From Halomicrobium zhouii (GTDB lineage: Archaea > Halobacteriota > Halobacteria > Halobacteriales > Haloarculaceae), in the NCBI RefSeq assembly GCF_900114435.1, contig NZ_FOZK01000004.1, positions 124,001 through 188,000 on the forward strand: a DNA stretch of 64,000 nucleotides, given 5' to 3'. Position 1 is the stretch's first letter; every line of letters starts with the position of its first letter. The translations under genes were made by a program, and so were the position numbers. Of the stretch, positions 1-8,082 are shown in pieces. Below the pieces are notes generated by a model. It was not told where the DNA came from and ran no database searches. It saw only the letters and a program-made list of their open reading frames with translations.

Positions 1-141
1 CTCACCTTCGAGGGAGAATCGCTCGACGTCGACGCCGTCGAGGCGGCCGTCGAGGAACTGGGCGGCACCGTCCACTCCGTCGACCAGGTCGCCTGCGGCG
101 AGCACGTCGTCCGGGATCACCCGACGCTGCAGGACCACTGA
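1..141 (+). CDS. DUF211 family protein, C-terminal fragment
   Basis: Frame 1 is open from the window edge to the TGA at 139-141, giving 46 residues. The sequence runs LTFEGESLDVDAVEAAVEEL and then a GGTVHSVDQVACGEH segment, which is the usual C-terminus of haloarchaeal DUF211 proteins (about 95 residues, ferredoxin-like fold). The N-terminal half lies outside the window. The VIT-family gene starts 5 bases after the stop, so the two are probably co-transcribed. DUF211 has no settled function; an accessory role to the neighbouring transporter is inference from position only. Confidence 0.75.
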   Translation, partial: LTFEGESLDVDAVEAAVEELGGTVHSVDQVACGEHVVRDHPTLQDH

Positions 142-146
142 TCCCC

Positions 147-728
147 GTGGCGTCACCGCTCTCGGAGCTCCGTCGGTTGCTCGGCGACGAGGACGTCAGG
201 TCGATTTCGCGGCGATACTTCGTCTCGAACGGGTTCGACGGGACGCTCACCTGCATCGGCGTCGTCGTCGGCGCCGTCCTCTCGGGCATCCCGGACGGGT
301 TCACTGTCGTCAAGATCGGCCTCGGCGCGGCGGTCGGTCTGGGGACCTCGGCGGTGTGGAGCGTCTGGGAGATCGAACGCGCCGAGACGCGCGCGGAGAT
401 ACTGCGCCTCGAACGGGCGATGCTGACCGACCTCGACGACACGCGCGTCCAGCGCGACCAGCAGGGGGCCCGACTCGTCCACGCCACGATGAGCGGGCTC
501 GGGCCGCTCATCGGCGTCCTCGTCCCGCTGATCCCCTTCCTGTTCGAAGCGACCGTCCTCACGATGGTCGAGGCCGCCCTGATCTCGGTCGCGCTCGGCA
601 TCTCGATACTCGGCGCTTTCGGCGCCTACATGGGCTCCATCTCCGGCCAGCGCTGGTACGTCGCGGCGGGTCGGATGGCGCTCGCTGGGCTCGTCGTCGC
701 CGTCATCAACGTCTTCCTCCCCGGATGA
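147..728 (+). CDS. VIT1/CCC1-family membrane transporter
   Basis: This 193-residue protein looks like a VIT1/CCC1-family transporter, a family known for moving Fe2+ or Mn2+ across membranes. Visible features are a soluble N-terminus, a first membrane segment beginning near GTLTCIGVVVGAVLSG, a charged amphipathic stretch rich in E and R (about residues 70-100), and hydrophobic helices around residues 115-130, 135-155 and 170-190. The start is GTG at 147, five bases after the DUF211 stop, which supports an operon. It is shorter than bacterial MntH-type or plant VIT proteins but fits haloarchaeal relatives. The substrate is not visible in the sequence. Confidence 0.75.
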   Translation: MASPLSELRRLLGDEDVRSISRRYFVSNGFDGTLTCIGVVVGAVLSGIPDGFTVVKIGLGAAVGLGTSAVWSVWEIERAETRAEILRLERAMLTDLDDTRVQRDQQGARLVHATMSGLGPLIGVLVPLIPFLFEATVLTMVEAALISVALGISILGAFGAYMGSISGQRWYVAAGRMALAGLVVAVINVFLPG

Positions 729-744
729 GCACGGAGACGTGACG

Positions 745-1191
745 TCAGCTGTCCGTCTTCGATTCGACCCTGGCCGTCAACTCGTCGGGGACGAGTCGGT
801 AGAAATCGAACTCGACCTCCCGGAGCGGGCGGTGAAACACGTCGACGAAGGGGATGTCGACCCGGTCGAGCCCTGCCAGCGTCTCGGTGGCGATGCCCTC
901 GTCCTCGACGTCCTCCAGCCGTCCACGCGCGACGACGCTACGCCACCGGCCGTCCTCGTCGGTGGTCACGAACGAGACGGGACGGTGTTCGAGTTCCCCT
1001 TTCGAGCCGTCCGCGCCCGTCGCCAGCCGGAAGTAAAACGTCGTCTCGGTCGCGTCGTAGCCGTACGACACCGGTACGGAGTGTGGCGGGTCGTCTGCCG
1101 CCGACGACAGGGAGATGACGCCGGTGCCGCCGTTCCCGAGGAACTCGTCCCGCGCAGCGTCGTCCATCTCGACGGGGCTGTCAGCGCTCAT
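745..1191 (-). CDS. Pyridoxamine 5'-phosphate oxidase-family flavin-binding protein
   Basis: The 148-residue protein has the split-barrel pattern of the PNPOx-like family: an early GTGVISLSS strand, SVPVSYGYD, TTFYFRLATGADGSK, PVSFVTTDEDGRWRSVVARGRLE, and a C-terminal RPLREVEFDFYRLVPDELTARVE. Haloarchaea hold many of these as putative FMN- or F420-binding, low-substrate-specificity redox proteins. It lies convergent to the VIT gene, 16 bases away. The ATG at 1191 is preferred. The substrate and cofactor cannot be decided from sequence. Confidence 0.8.
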   Translation of the reverse strand: MSADSPVEMDDAARDEFLGNGGTGVISLSSAADDPPHSVPVSYGYDATETTFYFRLATGADGSKGELEHRPVSFVTTDEDGRWRSVVARGRLEDVEDEGIATETLAGLDRVDIPFVDVFHRPLREVEFDFYRLVPDELTARVESKTDS

Positions 1192-1258
1192 GCTAGAGAC
1201 AACGGACAGACAGAGGATAAGTCCGTGGTCGGCCGTCGTCAGTCGGCCGTTGGTCGCG

Positions 1259-2158
1259 TTACTCGTCCGTCGACTGCTCGTCCGCGGAGACGGAGAGGAC
1301 GGGCATCTCCGCTCGCGAGATCAGCTTCTCGGTCGTACTCCCGAGGAGGAGCCGGTCGAGTCCGGTCCGTCCCGCGGTCCCCATCGCGACGAGGTCGACG
1401 TCGTGGTCGTCCGCGTACGCCAGGAGGTCACGCGCCGGGAATCCCTCGCGGACCGTCGTCGTCACGTCGACGCCCGCGTCGTTCGCGCGGGTCGTGACGG
1501 CATCGACCGCCTCCTCGCCCGCCGTCCTGAGTTGCTCGACAAGCGTCGTCGGCGGCGTGACGCGCGGCGTCGTCGACGCGGCACCGACGTCGACGACGTG
1601 GACCGCGTGGATCCGGGCGTCGAACAGCGTCGCGATGGCGATGGCGTGGTCGGCGGCGGCGAGCGCGTGGTCGCTCCCGTCGACCGGGACGAGGACGTCG
1701 TCGTATCCGTCGTCGACGCGGCTTCGCTCGGTCTTCCTGACCGTCAGCACCGGCACGTTCGAGCGTCGGACGACGCGTTCGGCGACGCTCCCGGCGATGT
1801 ACCGCCGTATCCCGGACCGGCCGTGGGTCCCCATCGCGATCAGGTCGATCCCGTGGTCGGCAGCGTAGTCGAGAATCGCGTCGGACGGCGTGCCCCTGAC
1901 GACGTCGGTCTGGACGTCGTCCGCCTCGTCGAGCACGGCGTCGAGGGAGCGGATCGTCTCCTCGCCCCTGTCTTCGAGGCGCTCGATGAACTCCTTGTCG
2001 AGGCCCCCGGCGCTGAACGGGCCGGCCGCCTCGACGACATCGATCACGGTGACGACGTGCAGTTCCGCGTCGAAGGCCCGCGAGAGCGCGAGCGCGTGTG
2101 CTGCCGCGCGGGCGGCGTGTTCGCTACCGTCGGTCGGAACGAGGATGCGCTCGTACAT
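1259..2158 (-). CDS. Universal stress protein, tandem UspA domains
   Basis: Two UspA domains lie in series in 299 residues. The first starts MYERILVPTDGSEHA and ends with the ATP-binding signature GTHGRSGIRRYIAGSVAE; the second starts DDVLVPVDGSDHA and ends GTAGRTGLDRLLLGSTTE. Both G-x2-G-x9-G loops look intact, so nucleotide binding is expected. I start at the ATG at 2158 because 54 further in-frame upstream codons are not Usp-like and carry basic, shadow-type composition. It is one of four Usp genes in this window. The cell role is likely general stress tolerance; the trigger is unknown. Confidence 0.88.
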   Translation of the reverse strand: MYERILVPTDGSEHAARAAAHALALSRAFDAELHVVTVIDVVEAAGPFSAGGLDKEFIERLEDRGEETIRSLDAVLDEADDVQTDVVRGTPSDAILDYAADHGIDLIAMGTHGRSGIRRYIAGSVAERVVRRSNVPVLTVRKTERSRVDDGYDDVLVPVDGSDHALAAADHAIAIATLFDARIHAVHVVDVGAASTTPRVTPPTTLVEQLRTAGEEAVDAVTTRANDAGVDVTTTVREGFPARDLLAYADDHDVDLVAMGTAGRTGLDRLLLGSTTEKLISRAEMPVLSVSADEQSTDE

Positions 2159-2316
2159 GGAACGGTCTCGTGTGAAACGTGGGAGAGTGACAGTATAGTT
2201 CTGTTTACGGGCCGCTACGGTCCGACAGACGCGGCAGATCCGCAGGCCGACAGACCCGACAGATCCGGCCCGTCTCCCGTCGTCGTGACCGGATCTCCCC
2301 GTCGGCACAGAATCGC

Positions 2317-2745
2317 TCACTTGACGACCGTCACCGGAACGGGGGCGCGGCGGGTCACCGTCTCCGCGACGCTGCCCAGGAACGCCCGTCCGATCCCCTT
2401 CCGCCCGTGGCTGCCCATCACGACCTGGTCGACGTCGTGGTCCGACACGTAGTCGAGTATCTCGCGTGCCGGCTGGCCGACGACCGTAATCGTCGTGAGT
2501 TCTACGTCGTGGGACCCGGCCAGCTGCTCGGCTGCCGCGTGGATCTCGCTGGCTCGCTCCTGGGCGTCTTCGTACCAGTCCTCGGACACAGGCAGGCCCC
2601 CTGTTTCGACGTCGTAGACGGAGCTCACCGGGTCGATTACGTAGATCGTGGTGACGGACGCGGCGGGGAACTCTTCGAGCGTGTGTTCGAGTGCGCGCTC
2701 GGAGAGGGGCGACCCGTCGTAGGGGACGAGGATGCGGCGCGTCAT
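2317..2745 (-). CDS. Universal stress protein (UspA family)
   Basis: A single UspA domain of 142 residues, with MTRRILVPYDGSPLSE at the N-terminus and GSHGRKGIGRAFLGSVAETVTRRAPVPV at the C-terminus, so the ATP-binding loop is present. The ATG at 2745 is chosen because the preceding 14 in-frame codons precede the conserved beta-strand. It lies upstream of and in the same direction as the tandem Usp gene, with a 158-base gap that could hold a separate promoter. Confidence 0.88.
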   Translation of the reverse strand: MTRRILVPYDGSPLSERALEHTLEEFPAASVTTIYVIDPVSSVYDVETGGLPVSEDWYEDAQERASEIHAAAEQLAGSHDVELTTITVVGQPAREILDYVSDHDVDQVVMGSHGRKGIGRAFLGSVAETVTRRAPVPVTVVK

Positions 2746-2862
2746 CGGGTCACCGTTTGGGGCCCTGCGAGAATGAACGTGGTGCAAGCGACGGCGCTCG
2801 CAGCCTGGGGGTGGACGTGCGTGCCACCGGCCGTCAGTCCGACTGTCGCGGTCCGGTGCCAG

Positions 2863-4116
2863 TTAGACCGCCAGGACGACCAGGCCGGTGACGACGACGA
2901 CGCCCAGCACGATGGCGACCAGACGCCCCAGTCGCGAGCTACCGAGGACCCACGCCAGGCCGGCCTTGACCAGCGTGTTCGCGATGGCCGCGACGACGAT
3001 TCCCGTGGTCGCGACGTCCGTCGAGACCGTCCCCTCGGCCGCGAGCCTGCTCAGCGTGATCGTCATCGCGTCGACGTCAGCGAGTCCCGAGAGGAACGCA
3101 GTCGCGTACAGGCCCGACGTCCCGAGCCACTCGTTCGCGTACTCGGAGACGAGCAGGACGACCGCGAAGATCAGGCCGAACGCGAGCGCCGGCCGCAACC
3201 GGAACGGGTTCTCGAGTTCCTCCGGTTCGACGGTCTCGTCGGCGGCCGTCCGCCAGTACAGCACGCCGGCGGCGACGACGCCGACGGCGGTCATCACCAG
3301 CAGCGGCGGCGCCGCGCTCGCCAGCAGGCCCGGGTTGACGACCGCGATTTCGATGAGCGCGCGGGGGAACATGATGATAGACGCGACGACGACGGCGAAG
3401 GCACAGACGTGATACAGCGTCTCGTTCTCGGCGGACTTCTCGGCCATCGAGACGGTGGTGGCGGTCGAGGAGACGAACCCGCCGACGATGCCGGTCAGCG
3501 CGATGCTCCGTTCGGGACCGAGGAACTGGCCGAGCAGGTACGCGACGAAGCCCAGCCCGGTGACGAAGACGACCATGAGCCAGACGAATCGGGGATTGAG
3601 CCCGAACAGGACGTCCAGCGAACGGTCCGGTAGCGACGGGAGCACGACCAGCACGACGAGGATGAACTTCGCGGACGCGCGCCGCTCGGTCTCGTCGATC
3701 CGGTCGGCGAACGCGTGGATGGGGTCCTTGACCGAGAGGAGGACCGTCACCGCGCCGCCGACGACGACGGCGACCGTGGCGCCGGTCGGGGAGTGTATCG
3801 CCACGGCGCCCAGCACCGTCGTGAGGAGGGCGGCCAGCAGCGTCGTCAGGCCGACGTCCCGGCGGTACCAGACTTTCGCGACGTAGGCCACCGTCAGCGG
3901 CACGACGAGGACGCCGAGGGCGACCGGGAGCGCCGCCGGAAAAAAGAGCGCGACGAGCGCGCCGTAGAGCGCGAACAGCGGGAAGGTACGGCTCCCGGCG
4001 AACGTCCCGGCCGACTCGCTCTGTTCCCGTTCCAGCCCGATCAGCGCACCGATCCCGAACGCGACGAGCAGGTGCAGGAGGACGTCGAGGAGCGGGTCGG
4101 TTGCTGGATCGAGCAT
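2863..4116 (-). CDS. MgtC/SapB and DUF4010 membrane protein
   Basis: A 417-residue polytopic membrane protein. The N-terminal third carries the MgtC/SapB signature (GIGALIGLEREQ near residue 20, then GSRTFPLFALYGAL). The rest is the DUF4010 part with about ten more hydrophobic helices, including GIVGGFVSSTATTVSMAEKS and SGLADVDAMTITLSRLA. Related proteins form long MgtC-DUF4010 fusions of unknown transport function. It runs in the same direction as the Usp genes but is separated from them by about 117 bases. Confidence 0.82.
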   Translation of the reverse strand: MLDPATDPLLDVLLHLLVAFGIGALIGLEREQSESAGTFAGSRTFPLFALYGALVALFFPAALPVALGVLVVPLTVAYVAKVWYRRDVGLTTLLAALLTTVLGAVAIHSPTGATVAVVVGGAVTVLLSVKDPIHAFADRIDETERRASAKFILVVLVVLPSLPDRSLDVLFGLNPRFVWLMVVFVTGLGFVAYLLGQFLGPERSIALTGIVGGFVSSTATTVSMAEKSAENETLYHVCAFAVVVASIIMFPRALIEIAVVNPGLLASAAPPLLVMTAVGVVAAGVLYWRTAADETVEPEELENPFRLRPALAFGLIFAVVLLVSEYANEWLGTSGLYATAFLSGLADVDAMTITLSRLAAEGTVSTDVATTGIVVAAIANTLVKAGLAWVLGSSRLGRLVAIVLGVVVVTGLVVLAV

Positions 4117-4426
4117 CGTGGAGAGTGGAGTGAAGTGGCGGTATCGACAGGCCCAGTGTTACGGGGGGTGCCGACTCGCAGGGATCACGTGGATTCGGCG
4201 CACGTTCGGCGGCCGTCCATGCAAATACGTACGAGAGGGGGCCAGATAAGTGATGACGGGCGTTCTCGGTCACGGGGATCGACCGGAGAGCCCATCGACT
4301 TGCCAGGCGAGCCCATCGACTTGCCGGGGGAACCGTCGGCCTACTGCGCCGGGCCAGTGTCGAGACGGTACCGGAGAACCCCGCACTGCTATACAGCACG
4401 GCCACGTCACGCCGGTAGACAGATCG
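4117..4426. other. Divergent intergenic region with a short tandem repeat
   Basis: About 310 bases between the divergent DUF4010 and VTT genes. It contains a two-copy direct repeat at about 4289-4331 (gagcccatcgacttgcc, with a short spacer). I see no convincing gene here. An in-frame extension of the VTT protein begins at 4250 but has non-membrane, low-complexity composition and is rejected. Confidence 0.5.
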
Positions 4427-5149
4427 ATGGACCTCGGCTTCGAACGGGTACGGGCGCTCGTCGGCGACGTTCGGCTGTTCAGGTCGTCCCGTACCCGGCG
4501 CCGGTTCCTGATCCACGCCGCCGTCCTGCTCGTCGTCGTCGCCGTGGCGGTCCTCTTCATCCGTCGGTACGTACCGATACTGACGGACGCGATGGCGCTC
4601 AGAACGGTGATCCAGGGGTTCGGCGCCCTGGGGCCGCTGGTGCTGGTACTCCTGCAGGCGATACAGGTCGTCGTCGCACCGGTCCCGGGCCAGGTCCTGG
4701 CCATCGTCGCCGGGTTCCTCTACGGCGCGTGGTGGGGGACGCTGTACAACATGATCGGGATCACGCTCGGCAGTACGGTCGCGTTCTGGTTCTCCCGCCG
4801 CTACGGCCGTCCGTACGTCGAGCGCATCGTCCACCCGGACATCCTCGACAGGTTCGACGGGGTCGACGACGACCGGACCCGGGCGGCACTGTTCGTCTTC
4901 TTCCTCCTCCCCGGGTTGCCCGACGACGCGCTCTGTTTCGTCGGCGGCCTCACCAGGCTCCCGCTCTGGCAACTCGTGGTGATCGCGGCCGTCGGCCGGG
5001 CGCCCGCGTTCTTCCTCGTCAACGTCGTCGGCGAGTACCTCGGCGCCGGACGCTTCGCAGCCGGACTCGCACTGGCGGCGCTCGTCGTCGCGATTTCGGT
5101 GCTGGCGTACCGCTATCATCAGGAGATACTCGCGTACTTCGAGGCGTGA
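4427..5149 (+). CDS. VTT-domain (TVP38/TMEM64, DedA-like) membrane protein
   Basis: The 240-residue protein has one N-terminal helix (about 29-46), then the VTT/SNARE-associated core: GPLVLVLLQAIQVVVAPVPG, AGFLYGAWWGTLYNMIG, GSTVAFWFSRRYGRPYVER, the conserved FFLLPGLPDDALCFVGGLT, and a C-terminal helix. The F-x-x-x-R-Y-G-R segment and the late proline-glycine loop are typical of TVP38/TMEM64 proteins, now linked to lipid scrambling. The ATG at 4427 gives a compact N-terminus; the longer in-frame start at 4250 adds 59 unlikely residues. Confidence 0.85.
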   Translation: MDLGFERVRALVGDVRLFRSSRTRRRFLIHAAVLLVVVAVAVLFIRRYVPILTDAMALRTVIQGFGALGPLVLVLLQAIQVVVAPVPGQVLAIVAGFLYGAWWGTLYNMIGITLGSTVAFWFSRRYGRPYVERIVHPDILDRFDGVDDDRTRAALFVFFLLPGLPDDALCFVGGLTRLPLWQLVVIAAVGRAPAFFLVNVVGEYLGAGRFAAGLALAALVVAISVLAYRYHQEILAYFEA

Positions 5150-5256
5150 CCGCGTCGCTCGTCCGATCGCGGAAGCCCGCCCACGGAAGCGACCGGGCAT
5201 TCCCCGTTTGCGGGAATCCCCCACAGCTAGTTTACGCTACGGTGACATGTAGAACC

Positions 5257-6015
5257 ATGACGTACGATTTCGAGGGGCAGACGGCGATCGTCACCGGCGC
5301 GGCGTCGGGCATCGGACGAGAGACCGCCGAGCAGTTCGCGGCGGGCGGCGCGAACGTCGTCGTCACCGACGTCGACGCCGGGGGCGGCGCAGAGACCGTC
5401 GAACGGATCGAATCCGCGGACGGGACGGCTACCTTCGTCGAAACGGACGTGAGCGACGCCGGCGACGTCGAGGCGATGGTGCAGGAAGCGGTCGACGCGT
5501 ACGGCGGCGTCGACGTCGCCGTCAACAACGCGGGGATCGAAGGGGAGACCGAGCCGCTGGCCGACCTGTCGGAAGACGCCTGGGATCGAGTCCTCGACGT
5601 CAACCTGAAAGGCCTCTGGCTGTGTATGAAGCACGAACTCCCGGAACTCGTGGCCGGCGAGGGCGGCGCCATCGTGAATCTCTCGTCCATCGCGGGGCTC
5701 GTCTCCGCGGGGGGCGCGCCGTACGTCGCCAGCAAGCACGGCGTGATCGGGCTCACGCGCGTCGCCGCGACGCAGTACGCGGGCGACAACGTCCGCGTCA
5801 ACGCGGTCTGTCCCGGCGTCATCGACACGCCGATGGTCGACCGCGCAGGCGAGGCCGACCCCGAGGCGATCGACCAGTTCGTCGGGATGCAACCCCTCGG
5901 CCGCAAGGGGACCCCCGAAGAGGTGGCCAGCGCCATCGTCTGGCTCTGCTCCGGGGAGGCGTCGTTCGTCACCGGGAACGCCTACCCCGTCGACGGCGGC
6001 TACCTGGCCCAGTGA
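5257..6015 (+). CDS. SDR-family oxidoreductase
   Basis: A classical short-chain dehydrogenase of 252 residues. TGAASGIG (about residues 14-21) is the dinucleotide-binding glycine motif and VTDVDA follows beta-2; the acidic residue there favours NAD(H). NNAG is at about 90-93, and the catalytic set is N, S (NLSSIAG), then Y-A-S-K (PYVASKHG), and PGVIDTPM completes the signature. The substrate is not predictable. The start at 5257 follows an AT-rich stretch (CTAGTTTACGCTACGG) that could hold the promoter. Confidence 0.9.
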   Translation: MTYDFEGQTAIVTGAASGIGRETAEQFAAGGANVVVTDVDAGGGAETVERIESADGTATFVETDVSDAGDVEAMVQEAVDAYGGVDVAVNNAGIEGETEPLADLSEDAWDRVLDVNLKGLWLCMKHELPELVAGEGGAIVNLSSIAGLVSAGGAPYVASKHGVIGLTRVAATQYAGDNVRVNAVCPGVIDTPMVDRAGEADPEAIDQFVGMQPLGRKGTPEEVASAIVWLCSGEASFVTGNAYPVDGGYLAQ

Positions 6016-6240
6016 GGAGTCCGCCTCCGCCGCCGTCTCCGTCGGTTCCGGGCGGTGGAGACTACCTGAACTGTTGTTGGAGTGATAGTATTTGGGGACA
6101 GCAGTCCAAGCACCGGTATGGTACACAGCCCAGGGACGCCGTCTCCGCGGGTGGACGACGTCGTCGAGTGGCGTCGAGTAGCCCGCGAATCGACCGCCGG
6201 ATCGAATCCCGGAGTGAGCGTTCGACTGGCCTGATCACAG

Positions 6241-6675
6241 ATGACGCAAACGATTCTCGTTCCGATGGACTACTCCGAGCTGTCGAAAGAGGCGCTGCGG
6301 ACGACGCTCTCGCTGCACCCCGACGCCGAGGTGGTCGTCCTGCACGTCATCGACTGGCACGCGAGCGACATGGGTCCGGGTGGATGGGGGTCGACGCCTC
6401 ACGACTGGGACGACTGGCTCGACGAGGCCCACGAGCACGCGGACGGACTCTTCGAGGAAGCCCGGGACATCGCGGCGGAGTACGACGTCGAGATAACCAC
6501 CGAGACGACGGTCGGTGAAGACGCGCAGAGCATCGTGTCCTACGCCGAAGAGCACGACGTCGACCTGATTGTCATGGGGAGCCACGGCCGGTCGATCCCC
6601 GCCAGAATCTTGCTCGGCAGCGTCGCCGAGACCGTCGTCCGCCGGGCCCCGGTCCCCGTGCTCGTCGTCCGCTAG
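6241..6675 (+). CDS. Universal stress protein (UspA family)
   Basis: A 144-residue single-domain Usp. It starts MTQTILVPMDYSELSKEAL and ends with GSHGRSIPARILLGSVAETVVRRAPVPVLVV, containing the G-x2-G-x9-G ATP loop. An insert rich in W, D and H (about residues 38-66) is typical of some haloarchaeal Usp proteins. It is monocistronic by position, with 225 bases upstream that include the AT-rich stretch AGTGATAGTATTTGG at about 6079-6093. Confidence 0.87.
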   Translation: MTQTILVPMDYSELSKEALRTTLSLHPDAEVVVLHVIDWHASDMGPGGWGSTPHDWDDWLDEAHEHADGLFEEARDIAAEYDVEITTETTVGEDAQSIVSYAEEHDVDLIVMGSHGRSIPARILLGSVAETVVRRAPVPVLVVR

Positions 6676-6801
6676 TCGACCCGATCGAGGTGGTGTGAGC
6701 CTCGACAGCCGTCGTCCAGGTGGAGAATGTGGCGGACAGGGCTCGCGGGACCGGTCCGTGCGTCCCCAACAGTCATCATCGGTGGGGCCGAAATGTACAG
6801 T

Positions 6802-7236
6802 ATGGCCTATACAACACAACAGCGTGTCGCAGGATCGTTCGACGACGTCGTCGACGCGACGGTCGACGCCCTCGGAGACGAGGGGTTCGGCGTCCTCTGT
6901 GATATCGACGTGCAGGCGACGTTCGCGAAGAAACTCGACGAGGAGTTCCGGCAGTACCGGATCCTCGGCGCGTGCAACCCCGGCCTCGCACGCGAGGGAC
7001 TCGACGCGGAGATCGAACTCGGTGCGCTGCTCCCGTGTAACGTGATCGTCTACGAGTCCGAGGACGAGACCGGGGGCGAAGACGGCGCAGTCACCGTGAG
7101 CGCCGTCGATCCGGCACAGCTGGTCGGGATCGCCGACAATCCCGCGCTCGAATCCATCGCGACCGACGTCAGTGGCCGGTTCGAGCGCGTACTTGATGCG
7201 ATCGACGACGAATTCGAATCCCCGGTGGAGGCCTGA
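6802..7236 (+). CDS. DUF302 domain protein
   Basis: A 144-residue soluble protein with the DUF302 pattern: QQRVAGSFDDVVDATVDALGDEGFGVLCDIDVQ, FAKKLDEEFRQYRILGACNP, GALLPCNVIVYE, and SAVDPAQLVGIADNP. DUF302 is widespread next to sulfur and redox genes but has no proven activity; two cysteines (ILGAC and LLPC) are conserved in this class. The ATG at 6802 is preferred; an ATG three codons earlier (6793) is equally possible. It is followed after 3 bases by the SHOCT gene, so they likely form one transcript. Confidence 0.85.
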   Translation: MAYTTQQRVAGSFDDVVDATVDALGDEGFGVLCDIDVQATFAKKLDEEFRQYRILGACNPGLAREGLDAEIELGALLPCNVIVYESEDETGGEDGAVTVSAVDPAQLVGIADNPALESIATDVSGRFERVLDAIDDEFESPVEA

Positions 7237-7239
7237 GGG

Positions 7240-7599
7240 ATGTCCTCGCCGACCGAACTCGATGCGGTGTCAGTCGTGCTCCTCGTCGTCGGAGCGATCG
7301 TCGCGCTCCCGATGATCGTGATGGCACTCGGTTTCGGCGGCATGATGGGGTACGGCGGGATGATGGGCGGCGGAGCGATGGGCGCCGGGAGTGGGTGGTG
7401 GCCGCTGTTCGGTCTGCTCGTCCCACTGCTCTTCCTGCTGGTTCTCCTCGGCGGCGGCTACGTTCTCGCCAGGCGTCTGGTCAGTGATCGACCGTCTCGG
7501 GACGCCGCCCTGGAAGAACTCCGCGTCGCGTACGCTCGCGGGGATCTCACCGACGAAGAGTTCGAGACCCGCCGCGAACGACTCGAACGGTCGGAGTAA
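7240..7599 (+). CDS. Membrane-anchored SHOCT-domain protein
   Basis: A 119-residue protein with two membrane helices (about 10-32 and 52-76) joined by a glycine-methionine-rich linker containing GGMMGYGGMMGGG, and a C-terminal SHOCT motif (AALEELRVAYARGDLTDEEFE, about 88-108). SHOCT motifs are short oligomerisation tails on membrane proteins. The Met-rich linker might bind metal, but that is a guess. It is three bases downstream of the DUF302 gene. Confidence 0.85.
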   Translation: MSSPTELDAVSVVLLVVGAIVALPMIVMALGFGGMMGYGGMMGGGAMGAGSGWWPLFGLLVPLLFLLVLLGGGYVLARRLVSDRPSRDAALEELRVAYARGDLTDEEFETRRERLERSE

Positions 7600-7629
7600 T
7601 GTAACAGAAGTCGGCCGGTCCGTCGCCGC

Positions 7630-8082
7630 TCACAGGTCCGTCTCGGCCGTCGGATCGCCGTCGGCCTCGACGACGTCCTTCCGGGCGACGACGTCGATGG
7701 TCGTGTCGGCTCCGATGGCCGCCCCGCCGTCGATCCGTTCGACGCGGAGGACGACGTCTTCCGGGCTCGCACAGCCGCAGTTGACGAACTCCGCCCACTC
7801 GTCGCCGACAGCGACCGGACCGGCGTGGGCGTAACGAAGGTATCGCAGATAGGTCGGGTCGGTCATGCCGTCCCGGAGCCAGGCGCTGTCGGCGATCCAC
7901 CAGCTGTCGTTCTCGTCGGGTTCCGCCTCCGGTGCCCGGAACGAGACGACGACGCGGTCGGCCTGGTCTGGGACCGCCGACGGGTCGATCCGGTCCTCAG
8001 GTCGTCGGTCGACTCTGTTGTCGGTACCGTCGTCGTTCGTCTCGTCGACCCTCTCGTCGGTGCCGCTGGTGGCCGACGGCAT
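7630..8082 (-). CDS. Conserved haloarchaeal protein of unknown function
   Basis: A 150-residue acidic soluble protein with no domain I recognise. The N-terminal 35 residues are charged and probably disordered. The ordered part holds WWIADSAWLRDGMTDPTYLRY, a Cys pair in FVNCGCASPEDV (about residue 106), and a beta-rich tail ending in DVVARKDVVE. It is the third gene of the trxA-trxB unit: its ATG at 8082 overlaps the trxB stop by one base. That position suggests a thiol-redox link, which is inference only. Confidence 0.7.
   Translation of the reverse strand: MPSATSGTDERVDETNDDGTDNRVDRRPEDRIDPSAVPDQADRVVVSFRAPEAEPDENDSWWIADSAWLRDGMTDPTYLRYLRYAHAGPVAVGDEWAEFVNCGCASPEDVVLRVERIDGGAAIGADTTIDVVARKDVVEADGDPTAETDL

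Noticed and set aside
1259..2320. A 54-residue N-terminal extension of the tandem Usp protein
   Set aside because: The extension is basic and low-complexity, whereas Usp domains start at the conserved MYERILVPTDGS, so the ATG at 2158 is used.
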